From assembly GCA_002068715.1 (NCBI GenBank), contig MWAR01000174.1, positions 1-5,224 of the forward strand: a stretch of DNA of 5,224 nt, in the 5' to 3' direction. Made by a program: the position numbers and the translations under genes. This DNA comes from a bacterium ADurb.Bin374 (GTDB taxonomy: Bacteria; Riflebacteria; Ozemobacteria; Ozemobacterales; Ozemobacteraceae). Shown one piece after another: positions 5,186-5,224 of the stretch. The notes beneath the pieces were generated by a model. That model saw only the letters and a program-made list of their open reading frames with translations, was not told the DNA's origin and searched no databases. Each line of letters opens with the position of its first letter. Position 1 is the stretch's first letter.

Positions 5186-5224
5186 TCAGGCGTTTCGCCG
5201 CAGAAGGAGCAGGGTGATGTCGTC
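5186..5224 (-). CDS. C-terminal end of a SpoIIE/PP2C-type serine phosphatase-like protein (partial)
   Basis: The minus strand from the window edge reads twelve codons, DDITLLLLRRNA, then TGA at 5188-5186. The ending D-D-I-T-L-[LV]-[VL]-L-[RK] is the familiar last strand of SpoIIE/RsbU-type PP2C phosphatases, where the aspartates belong to the metal site. These enzymes often dephosphorylate anti-sigma-factor antagonists, frequently at the end of GAF, PAS, HAMP or response-regulator proteins; which arrangement applies cannot be seen. The gene is convergent with the secreted protein gene across a hairpin. The call rests on very few residues. A competing reading is a plus-strand start at 5217. 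Confidence 0.55.
   Translation of the reverse strand, partial: DDITLLLLRRNA

Noticed and set aside
5204..5224. Plus-strand AAGGAG seven bases before an ATG at 5217
   Set aside because: It looks like a start site, but only eight bases of the frame are visible, and the minus-strand phosphatase-like ending explains the same bases better. It cannot be excluded.
1..5224. tRNA, rRNA, CRISPR arrays, insertion-sequence ends, attachment sites or riboswitches
   Set aside because: I looked on both strands and saw no cloverleaf, spaced direct repeats, transposase or terminal inverted repeats; the only zinc-ribbon similarity to a recombinase lacks a catalytic part.

Overview
This GC-rich window (about 60% G+C by eye) looks like ordinary chromosome from a free-living bacterium. 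It has compact operons, strong Shine-Dalgarno sites and a Sec-type secreted protein with an Ala/Pro-rich tail. I cannot assign a phylum. Nothing here is phage, plasmid or CRISPR; the only mobile-element echo is a small protein that resembles the tail of a large serine recombinase.

Left part, minus strand, read right to left. A 67-residue single-span membrane protein (1983-2186) is followed by a strong hairpin (1931-1974). Then comes a tight three-gene run: a four-cysteine zinc-ribbon protein (1527-1898), a TPR-like helical-repeat protein (124-1521) five bases further on, and the first 42 codons of a protein resembling 2-hydroxyacyl-CoA dehydratase D-component proteins (1-127). The last start codon overlaps the TPR stop as ATGA. 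The spacing implies co-transcription and probably translational coupling.

Middle. A seven-helix Bax inhibitor-1/YccA family protein (2352-3053, minus) ends in a clear intrinsic terminator (2296-2329). It is divergent from a complete hydantoinase/dihydropyrimidinase-type amidohydrolase (3208-4596, plus) with all six metal-ligand positions intact. The 154-base gap between them holds candidate back-to-back promoters and a canonical short-loop G-quadruplex motif inside the hydantoinase promoter.

Right part. A secreted 139-residue protein with a possible small beta-barrel (OB-like) core (4687-5106, plus) has its own candidate promoter and ends at a hairpin (5125-5152). That hairpin separates it from a convergent minus-strand gene, of which only the last 12 codons are present; they match the C-terminus of SpoIIE/PP2C-type phosphatases.

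The genes form independent units, and no single pathway links them. I see no fully convincing new system. The points most worth a second look are the stand-alone recombinase-type zinc-ribbon protein co-transcribed with the TPR protein, the quadruplex in the divergent promoter region, and an AT-rich island with an internal ribosome-binding-like site inside the hydantoinase gene.
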